Below the pieces are notes generated by a model that was not told where the DNA came from, made no database searches, and was given only the letters and a program-made list of their open reading frames with translations. This document shows, one piece after another, positions 33,433-44,549 of a stretch of 64,000 bases of DNA (the first letter of the stretch is position 1; each line of letters begins with the position of its first letter). Origin of the DNA: Globodera rostochiensis (lineage: Eukaryota; Nematoda; Chromadorea; Rhabditida; Heteroderidae); assembly GCA_018350325.1 (NCBI GenBank), contig JAEVLN010000033.1:1-64000 (forward strand), read 5' to 3'. The translations under genes were made by a program, and so were the position numbers.

Positions 33433-33905
33433 CAGGGCTGCTACTTTTAGGCACGAAAAATTGCAAAATAGGCGCCCAAATAGGCACGAAAAAGTTCTAA
33501 AATAGGCATGAAATTGGCACAAAAATCCTCGAAAAAGCACAAAAATAGGCAAATAAAATTTTACCAAAGATTTTAAAAAAAAAAAAAAAGAAAAAACAAG
33601 TGATCATTTCTGCTTATTGCAGTTACAAATCAAAAATTTTCGACATTCCCGACGTAAAGTTCATCAGTGTCTGCCAAAATGTTTTTGATGCCGAAAACGA
33701 ACGCTCTCATGTGATGGTGCTTTTGAATATATTTTTTTCGTGCTTGCTATTTTTACTTTTATTTTTGGCATTTTTTGCAAAAAAACTCAAAATCCTGAAA
33801 AAAAGTTGCCAACAATGTCGAAATAGGCACAAAAATGTCGAAATAGGCGGCATTAGGCACAAAACCCCAAAATAGGCAGGCATTATAAAGTCCACTCTAG
33901 AAGCT
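33433..33905 (+). mobile_element. Decayed element rich in aataggcac words
   Basis: It begins CAGGGCTGCTACTTTTAGGC and holds many ataggcac/aaataggc words at both ends. The start resembles a hAT end (CAGGGCTG), also seen at 60808 and 6476. No inverted right end or target duplication was found, so it is probably truncated. The frames at 33361-33925 are by-products. Confidence 0.5.
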
Positions 33906-34539
33906 TTAAATAAAACTAAAAACATTTTATCGTGCTAAAAAAAATTTCTCAACTTTCCGAATTTTATTGTCGTGAACGATGCTTTATTTTCTTGTAATAA
34001 TTTTTATTTCAAAAACCAATAAATTTTTATTTAATTAAATAAAATTCAATATTTAAAATATCTTGAAATTCGGATAATCTTTACTCTTATAATTTTTTAA
34101 ATTAATAGTTAAGCTTAAGAAGCAATGTTGCCATTTTTAATGTCTAATTGTTTAGATATCCACAATAAGTTAATTACTCAGATTTATACTTAAATAGGTA
34201 AAGGGGTCCTGTCACCCGAAGAGAGCATCAACACCACTTTTATAGTAAAAAAATTTAAATAAACAAAATAAAATATCACTTTATTCTTCCAAGCTAAACT
34301 TTGTTTATATGTAAATTTATATTTATTATAAGGACACAACCGATGTTTTTTTAACTTATTAGTTTGTATCCCTCCCTAGTCTTGTCTGGAGCTGCGTGGG
34401 TTTGGCTGCAATGATTGATTAATAGGCTGCAATGCATCCCGGAGGATTTTTTTAAATTAAAAATTAAAAATGCATTCAATTCACATTTATGCTTCAAAAA
34501 TATTAAAAGTAACAGCGAAAAAGCCCTTAACGACCGAAT

Positions 34540-34690
34540 GCAAGCTTTTTGAACGATTTTGAGGCCAAAATTATTTTCTGAAAATTTATGAATTTTCGAG
34601 AAAATGTTCGAACCCAGGTTCGGAATTTAGAATTGGTTGGAAGGTTAGAATCGGCTTCTACGCCTCCAAATTCCCCTACAAACACCTGTT
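34540..34690 (+). repeat. Dispersed repeat, inverted partner at 17640-17745
   Basis: Contains gttcgaacccaggttcgg, agaattggttgg and ggcttctacgcctcc. Upstream, 34370-34440 is a GC patch (gtctggagctgcgtgggttt) without a frame that I trust. Confidence 0.65.
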
Positions 34691-35154
34691 TATCGACTTC
34701 ATTGTGAAGCCTGACCCAGGTATATACGAGCCTAAAAAATGTTGCTAATAAAAACTTTAAAAATTTTTGAAAATTTGACTAGTGGGGAAAAGAAGGTTTT
34801 GAGGAAGTTAGTAGTTTATTTAATTTTATATTAGGTTATTTTTTTTCTTTACACATTTATACTTATGATTGTGCCAATTTGTTTTTAGATTCATGATTAA
34901 AATTAAAAGCTTTAGAATTATGTAGAAACAGAATTCTTGCTCGACACGAATGGGTCGGACCCCCAATATCTGGGTAGTTAATGCTTGTTTAGCTTAAATT
35001 ATTTGATTATTTGATCCCATGTTATTAAATTATTTTATTTCGTAACTTGATTAAAAAAATTAGTTTAAAGGGTGCATATTTTTTATTAGTATTTTTTTTT
35101 GTTTCATAAAACGATAATTTTGTTTTTATATTTTCTTTTAGAATTTGTTTACGA

Positions 35155-35245
35155 GTCAGAGGCGAGTCGATTGTTCGTCCCAGTCATCACTTGTCGTTGT
35201 TACCTGTCAGTCTCGGTGCTCGATGTTATTGTAATCTTTTGTCGA
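35155..35245. other. GC island, unassigned
   Basis: Plus: VYESEASRLFVPVITCRCYL then SVSVLDVIVIFCRR, open over 34 codons. No paralogue. The hydrophobic cysteine-rich strand might be a p20 core strand, but nothing decides it. 35430-35650 repeats at 60398-60660 (caggctgtgatt, tctgatttgagttatgttcc). Confidence 0.2.
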
Positions 35246-36559
35246 CGTTTTTATTAATATTTGGGGCAAAATAAATACTTTGTTAAAATTTTTTTATAGA
35301 TTTTTTTAATGTTGAAAAGTACGTTTCTTCTAAAATTTCTCACAATATTAGTTATTCCAAGTAAGCATATCAAACTCCCAACTCTTTAGGATAGTGGAAA
35401 CACGATTTAAATTTATTTTTAACGTAAATGATTGCATATCAGGCTGTGATTCGCTTTATCCTTATTTTTTATAAAACTTCTGATTTGAGTTATGTTCCAA
35501 TTTTTTATTATAATTTAAGGCTTAGCTCCAAGAATTTAATTTAGACGAATACTTAAAAGTTTAATTAATACACATTAAATAACTATTTATCACATTTTGT
35601 AAAGTTTAGTAAGTGTGTATTGATTGGTATATAGCATTAAAATCTTTATTGCTCGCCAGTCGTGTTCATTTACATAGGAATGGGGGGAAATTTAAATTTT
35701 GTTTTTTAAAATTTTATTAAAGGTTTCAAAATAAAATTTCTCGATTGACTTTAAATTTAATTTTTTTTTTAATTTATATTAATTGACTAAATATCTTGCT
35801 CGCTTTTTTTAGTATTAAGTACTTATTTTTAATTATAATTACTAGTATGTTTTAGATTTTGTTGTTTATTTTATTTATTATGGCCAGGTAACAAGCAATT
35901 TACTTATATTTTATTGACAATATATTTGAGTATTTATAAAGTATGTAATTTTAATTAAATTTATTTCCTTTAAATGTGATTTTATAATTTAACAATTTAT
36001 TTAAAAATGAACCGTCGATCGTAGGGTCTAACCATTTTTTTCTATGCGGTCGTTTATTCAGCAAGAAGTTCAATTTCTTAATTTTGTATTTCTTTTATGG
36101 GTTTTAATCATTATTCTTTTGCTTGAGAAAACAATTCAATTTAATCATTCTTTTGTAAGAAGGACCTGTAGACATTTTAATTCACTATTGCAAATATATT
36201 AGTGTGTATTTCCTATTACATGCTAAGGCATTTAGTTTTATAATTGTTTTATTACTCTTTTCTAAAATATAGTCATTTTTAATTACGTGCTGCTCTCCGT
36301 CTCCAACAATTGACATGAAAATTTTTTAAATTGATTTATTCAATATAAGTTTAATTAAATAATTGCTTAACTGTTATTTGTTGTATCTGACTGACACACT
36401 GGGTGTCAGGTTCAGTAAATAAGTAATTGTGCTAAAAGTGTATGAAAATAATTTAAAGACGCACAAATTATTTAGGGAAAAGCAATAAAATATAATCCAT
36501 ATAATATAAGAGAGAAATGACTATTTTTTACTTAGAATCTCGCAGATACGTTTGTCAAT

Positions 36560-36751
36560 ATGGTTAAAAATATTTTATGGCGCTGCTCTCCCGATGTACT
36601 CAATCGGCAATTGTTTTCTGCACTTGCGCCGCTTTTTACTCGATCTGAATTGCTTCTGACAAGTTCAACAGTAAATAGGTATTTTTCATCAAGATTATTT
36701 TTTTTAAATATAAAGATAGATATCTATATTTATTTAAAACATAGTAAATAA
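36560..36751 (+). pseudogene. Coding-like island related to 4570-4625
   Basis: DNA from aagttcaaca(g)taaataggta to the following intron-like sequence (to about 36910) matches 4595-4765. The plus frame reads APLFTRSELLLTSSTVNRYF; L-L-L-T-S-S-T-V-x-x-Y-F-S could be p10 strand 1. The minus frame (LFTVELVRSNSDRVKSGASA) aligns with the alpha copy His strand. As the alpha copy fits gene order on the minus strand, the minus reading is slightly preferred. Confidence 0.28.
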
Positions 36752-37714
36752 ATATGATTTATTATGTTAATTTACAATGTTATAAAAAGATTTTCTTGAA
36801 CTAAATTCTATTATTTACTACATTGCTTATTTTTATTTTGCTTTACTATTTTTTGGTTTATATTGCCTAAGTTGTATTTAATTTATAATTGTAAATTAAT
36901 TGAGCCCACGTTGAGTGATTAAAATGCAGAAAAATCGGCGCAATTTTTAATCTCTAATTTATGAAATGTTGAAATTGATAATAGTTTTTATCGCATATTT
37001 ATTGATAAAATAATTAGTATGTAATATAATGATTTTTAAATATAATCTTTATTTTGTTAATTAGAAGCATTTATCAAATTAAAATAAGAGCAAATTTTTT
37101 AAATATAATATTATTCCGCATAATGATTTCAGAGTTGTAAAATAATTTAAATGATACGTTATTTTTCAAATTGATTTGTTTTAACAATCCTTTCATTTGA
37201 GTTGCTTTAATAAAATTATCAATTCTTAGGTTATGTTTAATTTCTGCAGTGTCATAGCCAATAGCTATTATATTGACTAGCCGTTTTTTTCCTTCCCTTG
37301 TCCATTTATAGTTGATTTATTAAAATGTATTTAAAAGGTGTTTTAAATAAAGTGGATGCCAGAATGATTGACAACACTTCTGAAAATCTTAAGTAATTAA
37401 GCTATTTTTCATTGAGCTCAAAATTTTGATTTAAAATTGATTTATTAGAAGGAAATTTTAATAAAAGTATTTTTTGTAAATTTTATGAATTCAATCAATT
37501 CTTTGATACATAGAGTTTATCATTAAAACAGGCATATTATTTATTGTATGTTTTAAGATTTTTCATAAAACACTTTCAGTTCCTTTAAAGTTCATCTTAA
37601 TTATTTATTTTATTCTAGTTATATTTATATTTTTATTTTGATTATTTTTAAATTGCCGTTGTTTCCTTTTGAATGATGCTTGAATAAGTTCTTGATAATT
37701 TTAGATTTAATTAC

Positions 37715-37915
37715 AAAAGCTTGACAAAGCATGTCATATGGAGTTTCCGCAACATCTCCCCATTGACGTTGCAATCAAATTCGTTGACCAACCAGTTTAA
37801 TGCTTTGATTATTGCGTCAGTTCCTAGATCTATCTGGCATATCGTTGTACTTTTGTTGTTTAGTAAAACAACAATTTATTTCAAAATATTAAATTTTGCA
37901 TTATTGAACTTTTAA
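37715..37915 (+). other. Coding-like island, two rival frames
   Basis: Frame 1: NQFNALIIASVPRSIWHIVV, compatible with p10 start (D-F-L-I-A-S-x-V-P). Frame 2: HMEFPQHLPIDVAIKFVDQP then V and stop; the VDQP part matches the 27k minus copy in DNA. GC island of about 130 bp. Assignment open. Confidence 0.25.
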
Positions 37916-37919
37916 ATTT

Positions 37920-38385
37920 AATTACTAATATTTTTTATAGAAGTTTTTCACAACTTTGAGACTTACTTTAAATTTTTTTTTATTTAAAAAAAACATTTTA
38001 TTACACAACTGTAAAACCTACAATACCAAAACTTATTTAAATTAAAGGCTTCTGGTTTCTTCTCATAGTAAGCATTCAAATACTTCCATATAATTAATTG
38101 TCAATTTACGACATTCATCCTTCAGTTTATTATCAAAATTTGTTCTTTTATTGAATAATTTGATTCGAAACATTTAATAGTTTATTTATTTGCCTTTTAT
38201 TTAATTTATTTTTTCATAACTCATATAGACCATTATCATTTGACCATTTAAAATAAGGATTATTTAAATATTCAATTTTTATAAAATTTGTGTTAACTCA
38301 AATTAGCTGTTTTGCCCAATTCTGTCAATTAAACATATTTAAGCTCATACAATAATTTATAAGAAAACCGTTTCAATTCATCTTT
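37920..38385. other. AT-rich stretch, nothing recognised
   Basis: No island or repeat pair. Confidence 0.5.
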
Positions 38386-38389
38386 TTCA

Positions 38390-38680
38390 CGACATCTCAT
38401 TAAAGTCTGGTGTTTTGCATTGGATGTAGAACTCATTTTGGCGCATAAAATCGCGAAGTCCAACTCCTTGATTAAATTGTGGTTTAATAAATTTCTAAAA
38501 ATGTTATTTTTGACAATGTTCTAAAAAAATAATTAACTTTCACATTTATTAAATTATGGGGCAAAGTGATTCAGCAGACAAATTTAAATTTAGATATATG
38601 TATTTATTTTTTAATTTCGCATGGATTTTTAGTTTTGTATTGCCAATTATCACCATCGGCTCATTGTCGCAAAGGTGGAG
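38390..38680 (-). pseudogene. Caspase-like block, copy gamma
   Basis: 38675-38610: NEPMVIIGNTKLKIHAK, aligned with the SES.PI[IV]DNT islands of alpha and beta. 38470-38390: RDFMRQNEFYIQCKTPDFNE. The second aligns with 59620-59695 (RFMRQNELYFQCKTPGF): of five changes, two are synonymous (AAT/AAC, AAA/AAG) and three conservative (F/L, I/F, D/G), strong evidence that this frame was under selection. E-F-Y-I-Q-C-K would be K-L-F-F-I-Q-A-C-R with the Ala missing. Confidence 0.42.
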
Positions 38681-38859
38681 CGGGTAATTTTGGAATTTCT
38701 AAAATTAGCCGTAACATACATATTAAATTATGTAATGTTTTATTTTATAAATCTAATCGATTTTATATCAAATTTTTGCTTTTTTTGCAAGGTTTTATTT
38801 ATATTTTAAGGGGTTTTTTATTCTACATTAATTATAAGTTGTAATTTTGAATCAAAAAG

Positions 38860-39575
38860 ATTAGGATTAAATTTTGAAACTTGCTCGTTTGTGCGTAATC
38901 AAAACAGGGGGGAAAAATTCTGATCACTTTGACAAAAAAAGTTTTATTTAACATATTTTGATTTACATTTTTTAGAATCTTTAGCATTATTTTTTAAGAT
39001 TATTCCTTACTTACCCTGTTTTTGGTATTAATTTTTTAATTTAAAACGGCAAATGTTGGTATGATTTATTAAAATTTACTTTACTTTTTAGTTAGAAAAA
39101 TGCTCAAAATGTTTATCTTTACTTTTTGCGTAAATGCAAATACTTTCTTTATATTTTATATTGAATAAATATGATAACGGAAATAATTTAGTGATCTGTT
39201 GGATCATCTAAACGTACAATTTTAGTGCTATAGTAATTTTTTTTAATTTGCAATCAAAAAGTATATAATGTATTGTTATCTTTAGAATTCATAATTATAA
39301 AAATATCATCTTTAAAATAACGCTTTGTTGAATTTGAGTACAATAAAAAAGTTTCAAAAAATAAATGAAGAAATTAATGAATTCTTTGTTAATTTATTTT
39401 TAAAGAAAAGGGAATTTAATCTTCATAATGTAAAATAATTATCGTTCATTTTTGAGTTAATTTGCAATGATATATTCATGTTTAAAAAGAAATATTATAT
39501 ACAATTAAATAATTTACTCCTTACTTTTTTTAATATTAAAGTCGTCTCTAGTTGATCATTAATAAATTTATTTTA
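38860..39575 (+). repeat. Duplicated block, pair with 58720-59430
   Basis: About 700 bp with many shared words in order: ttgaaacttgctcgtttgtg, gattattccttacttaccct, acggcaaatgttggtatgat, catctaaacgtacaatttta and a final gtcgtctct. On the minus strand a perfect donor (aaacagg/gtaagtaagg) is conserved in both copies, so an exon ends at about 39013 and 58862, although no long frame leads into it. Confidence 0.9.
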
Positions 39576-39579
39576 TTTA

Positions 39580-40135
39580 TAATGAAACTAAATGTAATTT
39601 TTTTTTGGATTTTGAAACGCCCACCTATTTTGTAGTAAAATAATTCTTTAATAATTTCTTTTGTTTTATAAAAGTAAATTTATGTTAATAATTTAAAAAA
39701 TTTGTTTAATATTCTTAAGTTCGTAGAATTGGACTATTAATGCTATCGTCAGAGTTAATGCGTATGCTTTTTTAATTATTTAATCCTATGTTATTAAATT
39801 ATTTTTAACTTTATAAAGAAAATAATTTTCGAATTTCATTAAATTTTGTCAGCGGCATAAAGGGCAATAATTAATTTACTTTAAATTTCATATTTGTTTT
39901 TGCAAGTATTTTTTTTAGTTTTATGTATTTGAATTAAAATTGTATAAAGCAGGTCTCGTTGAGCCGAGGTATAAAATAGCGTAACTCGCAATTTCTTTTT
40001 ACACTTCGATTTTTTCATTTTTGATTTGTCGCCCTCATTATTGTGTTAAAAATATATGCCGCATTTTTTGATTAGCATAATTATAAGTTTTTTACTATTC
40101 AACCTGAACATGAGTAAATTAAAAATTTTTAATTT
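39580..40135. other. AT-rich stretch
   Basis: A small island at 39955-40000 and the word tgttaaaaatatatgccgc at 40040, shared with 13045. Nothing else. Confidence 0.45.
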
Positions 40136-40159
40136 TACAAAATTTTTTTGATTAAAATT

Positions 40160-40250
40160 TTCGATTCTGTCGCGGTGCTATGCAGTCATTTCAACAATCT
40201 TAGTTGTCCGCAGAGCGTATCGGCTTAGAAATGTTTAAGCATTATTGATT
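40160..40250 (-). pseudogene. Conserved island, possible helix after VDQ segment
   Basis: The minus frame reads TFLSRYALRTTKIVEMTA, then stop and HRDRI. The 62.2 kb copy keeps YALRTTKIVEMAA but has TGA for R. It lies between the VDQ segment (41.4 kb) and the His/Cys segments (38.7-38.4 kb) on the same strand, where caspases have L-G-F-x-V-x...E-M. The match is loose. Confidence 0.25.
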
Positions 40251-41403
40251 GTTTACTATCAAAAAGTCAAATGTATAATTAATTTATATTGAATGAAAAC
40301 AAATAAAAATTTAAATAAGCAAATTTTTGCAAAAATTTTCATCATTCTTTATTTCAGTTCATTTTAAAAAATAATTTTTCAATTTATTTTAAATTATTTT
40401 ATATTTCTTTTGGTTAAAATTATCTCAATATTAAATAAATAAAATAGATTAAATTTTCTAAATGGATATTAGAATATATTGATAGGTTAGTTCTTGATTT
40501 TATACATTGTAGATAAATTTAGCTTAAATAATAATAATTATTTTTATGGCAACCTTTATCGGTTATTTAAATTAATAAGCTTTTGAAAAAAAAATGGCCT
40601 TGTAAAACCTTGCAAAACTATCGTTGCGAACCGGCGTTGTTATTTATTAATGGATAAATTCATTATATTATTATTAGATAATTAAAATGATAAATTAATA
40701 AATTTTTAATAGTTTTTTAATTAGCAAATCAAAATTTTTATTTTACCTTTTTTAAATGCGGTTAAAATTATATTATCGATTTAATTTTAACATTTTTATT
40801 TGAATTATTGAAATATATCATTTTATTTTTGACCCGATTTATAAAAAATATATTGCACACGCAGCCTTTGATGACGTAAAATTATGTTACCGTTTAAAGG
40901 ATTTCTTTTTATGTTAATTATTCTTGTACACACATAAGATAATTTTCGTATAAAATTATTAGGGATATTAAATAAACGAGATTATGGGTAACAGCGCCTG
41001 CCTGATCAGTTCTGGTGTTATGATCAAAAGAAATCACGGCAACAGCGAAAAGCCATATAACAGCTTAAGAAAAATGGCAAATTTGTAAAAAACAGTAAAA
41101 ACATAAGTCGGTCGAATTTGTTTCAAAAACTTAATTTTAAGTACATCGGAATATTATAAATTATATTTTTTAATTCGGTTGTTTGTCTGTAAAATTAAAT
41201 TGTTTTTTTGAATAAGATTATTATTATATTATTATTATTAATCGAACGATACCTTACGCTACCTTTTGTTTCATTAACCTTTTGTTTAGTAATATAATTC
41301 ATTATAATTACATTTTTTAATTTCCTATTTTGTTTTAAGCTGATTTTTTTAATAATTTTTTTCTTGCAATATTTTAATTTGCTTATTTCTTGGCATATGC
41401 TGA

Positions 41404-41490
41404 TCATACTATCCCCGCGAGCAATCTCTTGTTTGCTCTTCCTCTTGGCCGCACGAAGACTGATACATTGTCCTGATCAACATTGGAAAT
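41404..41490 (-). pseudogene. Caspase-like VDQ segment, copy 41k
   Basis: The minus frame reads ISNVDQDNVSVFVRPRGRAN then KRLLAGIV and stop. The 63.3 kb copy differs by V/I, R/Q and two synonymous changes. The 44.8 kb copy reads VERDDVSIFRAKSAAK in the same frame. In caspases this is G-T-x-V-D-x-x-N-L-x-x-L-F. The 84-codon plus frame over the same DNA shows only replacement changes against its 63.4 kb copy, so it is not the gene. The minus frame stays open upstream to 41604 through AT-rich DNA. Confidence 0.48.
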
Positions 41491-41694
41491 TTTCTTTTTT
41501 TTGACATACAGTACGGTACAGTTTTTAAGTTTTGGAGCTTTTTTAATTAATTTTCTTTTAATAATATATGTTTTGCATAGGACAGTAAATTTTGTAGTTT
41601 TAGGTTATGCCAAATTTCATTCTTTCTACCTCTCGGCACATTATAATCACATTTCAACTCTTCTATTTCCATTTTGTCTTTCTCTACTTTTACT

Positions 41695-41755
41695 TTTTCA
41701 ATTTTTTAATTGGATTATATTTTATATGCAATTTTGAGCAGGTTATTTATTCGCT
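41695..41755 (-). pseudogene. Helical exon WQRINNLLKIAYK
   Basis: Same core as 18190-18297, with third-position differences. It lies upstream of the VDQ segment on the same strand, as expected for a 5' exon of the caspase-like gene. Confidence 0.35.
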
Positions 41756-41894
41756 GCCAATTTTTATTTGAGTTTTATAAATTATGTTATTACATTTGAA
41801 CTTTAGTGTCAAATGAAATCATGGCAACATAGAAAGCCATATACTAGTAACAGCTTAAGAAAAGCTTAGAACTCAATTGATAATTGGGTTGATG

Positions 41895-42375
41895 CCGCTT
41901 TCAAAATTTTTGAATATTATTTAAAAGTGGATATTAAAAGTCCTCAATAATTCTGGGTTTCATTTATAATCATGTTAAATTGTTTTTAATAAAATAATTT
42001 AAATTGTTACGTTATGTTTCGAATTGACAAATTAATTTTAGCAATACCATCACATTTAACTTGTTTTAATCAAATATTTATCAATTTTTTAATTAGGTTT
42101 TTAATTTCTGCAGGGTTCCTTCCCGTATCTATTGTCTTTTTAATTTGTATTTTTGAATATTGTTTAAAAGTGAATAAAAATCGTTAAAAGCCTTCAACAA
42201 TTCTAGTTTCATTTATAATCATGTTAAAAGTTTTTAATAAAATATTTAAATTGTTACGTTATTTTTCTTATTGGCAAATTAATTTTAACGATACCCATCA
42301 CATTTAACTTCCTTTAATCAAATATTTATCAATTTTTTATTAGGTTTTTAATTTCTGCAGTGTTCCTTCCCGTTG
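41895..42375 (+). repeat. Tandem duplication (about 235 bp x2) with conserved acceptor
   Basis: tttttgaatatt...caatatttatcaattttt...ggtttttaatttctgcag occurs twice (41895-42125 and 42145-42360). A strong 3' splice-site-like tttttaatttctgcag is followed by GTTCCTTCCCGT in both copies (frame VPSR...), and tttaatttctgcag recurs at 37240. These may be plus-strand acceptors of short exons. Confidence 0.8.
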
Positions 42376-42440
42376 CAGTGGTCGTTTCAATTTTGTATAG
42401 TTGTCTTTTTTCGGTTTTATTCATTTAGTTGGTATATTAA

Positions 42441-42622
42441 CTAAATAAATAAAATGCACAGCTTATGCAAAAGATTCATAAAAGCCATTAATTTTATCAA
42501 GTGAGGCGCCGCGTTGCAATTTGCCTCGGCCAGCTTAATCTCCTTTGCCAAAATTATAAGTTTAGGTAAGAAGCCTTTAATTGAGTAATTTGAAATGTTT
42601 TGGTTAATGTATGATTTATTAA
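42441..42622 (-). CDS. Second exon candidate of the minus-strand gene
   Basis: The GC-rich part reads EIKLAEANCNAAPHLIKLMA then FMNLLHK in a frame open over 66 codons (42441-42641). A possible acceptor (ataattttggcaaag) gives phase 0, compatible with the exon at 42781-42840. Helical composition, perhaps prodomain. No death-fold domain recognised. Confidence 0.35.
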
Positions 42623-42780
42623 TCTCTGATGTATTTTTATTTTAGAAATTATTTTGTGAGTTTGATGCATTAAATAAAACTTTTTAATATTAAATATGTT
42701 TATAATTATTTTTTTTATTCTTTATAATTATTTTTATTTGAATATTTTAAAATATTTTGAGAAAAATTAAGAGTGCTTAC

Positions 42781-42840
42781 CAAGGATGTGCGCACAAACG
42801 GTTCAACCTTTTGACTTGTTGTTATTCTGGTTGTATACAT
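42781..42840 (-). CDS. First exon candidate with start codon and canonical donor
   Basis: ATG at 42838-42840 preceded by an in-frame stop; MYTTRITTSQKVEPFVRTSL; then ccttg/gtaagc, a textbook 5' splice site, after exactly 20 codons (phase 0). Downstream on the same strand lie the 42.5, 41.7 and 41.4 kb islands. It is the best candidate start of a caspase-like gene here. Confidence 0.4.
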
Positions 42841-43337
42841 TTATTTGATATTTTCACTAAAAAGTTGTTGTTTAAAATTTAATTATCCTAGACAATTTAA
42901 TAATTTACTGGCGGCCACCAGGCGTTTTAATTTTACAAAAAATAATTTAAATGATTTTTAAATATTTATTATTATTTGAATTTTGAATATTTGTTCTTTC
43001 AAAATCTTGCGTTTTTTTTTTGACTCCCAAAATATCATTTCGTTCAAACACGTTGTGGACAGATCCCTGGTTTTCGTACTAAAAATTTGTCGTCTTTATG
43101 TCTATAGAGTCGTAGTAAACAGATTATTCTATGCTATTATTTTTATAACGAGTTATGAAATAATTTTGTTCAACGATGCTTGTTATTTTATTTTATTAGT
43201 TTTGTGCACGTATAAAAAAATTAAATAATTTGAATTACATTTATAATTTTTGCTGCGACTTTTTTTAATTCTTTACTTTGGTCACTTTAGAAATTTTCCA
43301 CAATATTTGCTAAATTAAGGATTTCTTACTTTAATAA

Positions 43338-43475
43338 TTAAAAAACTTTTTTATTGTTTATCTTAAAATTGAATAATGCTACTTTTATTTTATTAGATTT
43401 TAGCATGGCTTTGTTAGCGTAGCCGACGTGATACTCTAGAAATGAGAATGAAACCCGCATCTGCGATTTATCAGC
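43338..43475 (-). pseudogene. Caspase-like p10 start, copy 43k
   Basis: The minus frame reads DKSQMRVSFSFLEYHVGYAN then KAMLKSNK. NKAMLKS.K is shared with beta (29.7 kb), and cacgt(c/t)ggctac with the 4.93 kb island. F-x-F-L-x-Y-x-V-G-Y may be D-F-L-x-A-Y-S-T-V-P-G-Y. After KSNK the frame continues into AT-rich, probably intronic, sequence. Confidence 0.35.
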
Positions 43476-44182
43476 TTATTTAGCAAATTGACTCCATTTC
43501 ATTCTATGTTAGAACTTTTTTTATGTTTTTAGCACTGAAAAATAATGTAGCCGTTTTTACAAATATCCTTTTTTAAATTACCAAATTTATTTATGAATAC
43601 GTTTTTAGTCCACTTCTTTTGAACGTTCCAAATAAAAAATACCTTTGTTTATGAATTTAAAGTATTTTTTTGTTGTTTTAAATTTAGTTTTACATAATTT
43701 TAATTTTTTAAGTTTAGTTCAATGTTGTTAAGATAATTGCAAGCTTTTTGTTGAAGCAAGTCGATATAGTGCCATGAATATTGTTTTAAACAAATTAAAT
43801 AAATAATTATTTTTTAATTTAATATTATGATGATATCGTTGCACTTTTTAGCGTAATCTTGCTCGGATCTGTCTGTTTTGCTTAAAACTTAATTCTTTTT
43901 AATAAAATATATTCAAAGGTTGGATATTAAATTAAAGCCAGATTTTAGACAAAATATAATGGGGGGTTAGGTTGCTTTTCCGCCGACATCTGACTCCATG
44001 ATTCGTTGCATTCAAATATTACAAAAAATAGTTTATAAATTTCATAAAAAACAACGCCCGCCGGCTGACGGATCGCAAACAAAAAACGATCAATTAAGGT
44101 TTCCTTTTTTTATAATAATAATACATATAATAAAAGTTTTATTATTTTATTTTGAAAATTTATTGTTGATGGGTATATATTT

Positions 44183-44254
44183 TTAAAGATTTAAAAATTG
44201 TAAGCTGCTCGTGATATATTTTTAAAGATTTAAAAATTGTAAGCTGCTCGTGTT
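44183..44254 (+). repeat. Short tandem duplication (39 bp)
   Basis: aagatttaaaaattgtaagc followed by tgctcgtg occurs twice. Confidence 0.9.
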
Positions 44255-44549
44255 TTTTAAAGCTTCATAGTAATCTTTGATGATAATCACTATTTATATT
44301 TCCATAAAATTTTTAGCTTCCGCTGTTAAGAAATAATACGATATTACTAAAAATTTAAATTATACCTTTATACATTATTTGTCAGTATCATATGAATTAA
44401 CAAAGATAATTAATTGTGTTTTGTTTTGGCTTTTTTTCGGTTTTTATTTTAAAGTTAATTAAAAACATATAGGTAAATCTTATTTTTATTGTTATTGAAT
44501 TTTGCTCAAAAGTTATTTTTTATTCAATGATAAGTTTGTATTGGCTAGT

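Larger units (their letters stand above)
40140..42000 (+). repeat. Large duplicated block, pair with 62180-63990
   Basis: Same landmarks and orientation for 1.8 kb: gtcgcggtgctatgcag, cggcgttgt, tcagttctggtgtta, aatcgaacgataccttacgc, tgatcatactatccccgcga, catttcaactcttc and gaaatcatggcaacat. Divergence is moderate with many indels. It carries the 5' half of the minus-strand caspase-like gene. Confidence 0.93.

Noticed and set aside
33361..33925. Frames of 68, 91 and 72 codons
   Set aside because: They overlap each other on both strands in the aataggcac repeat.
41483..41737. 84-codon plus frame and its 63401-63589 relative
   Set aside because: All differences that I could read between the two copies are replacements, and the hydrophobic composition is that of translated AT-rich DNA; the minus-strand VDQ reading fits better.
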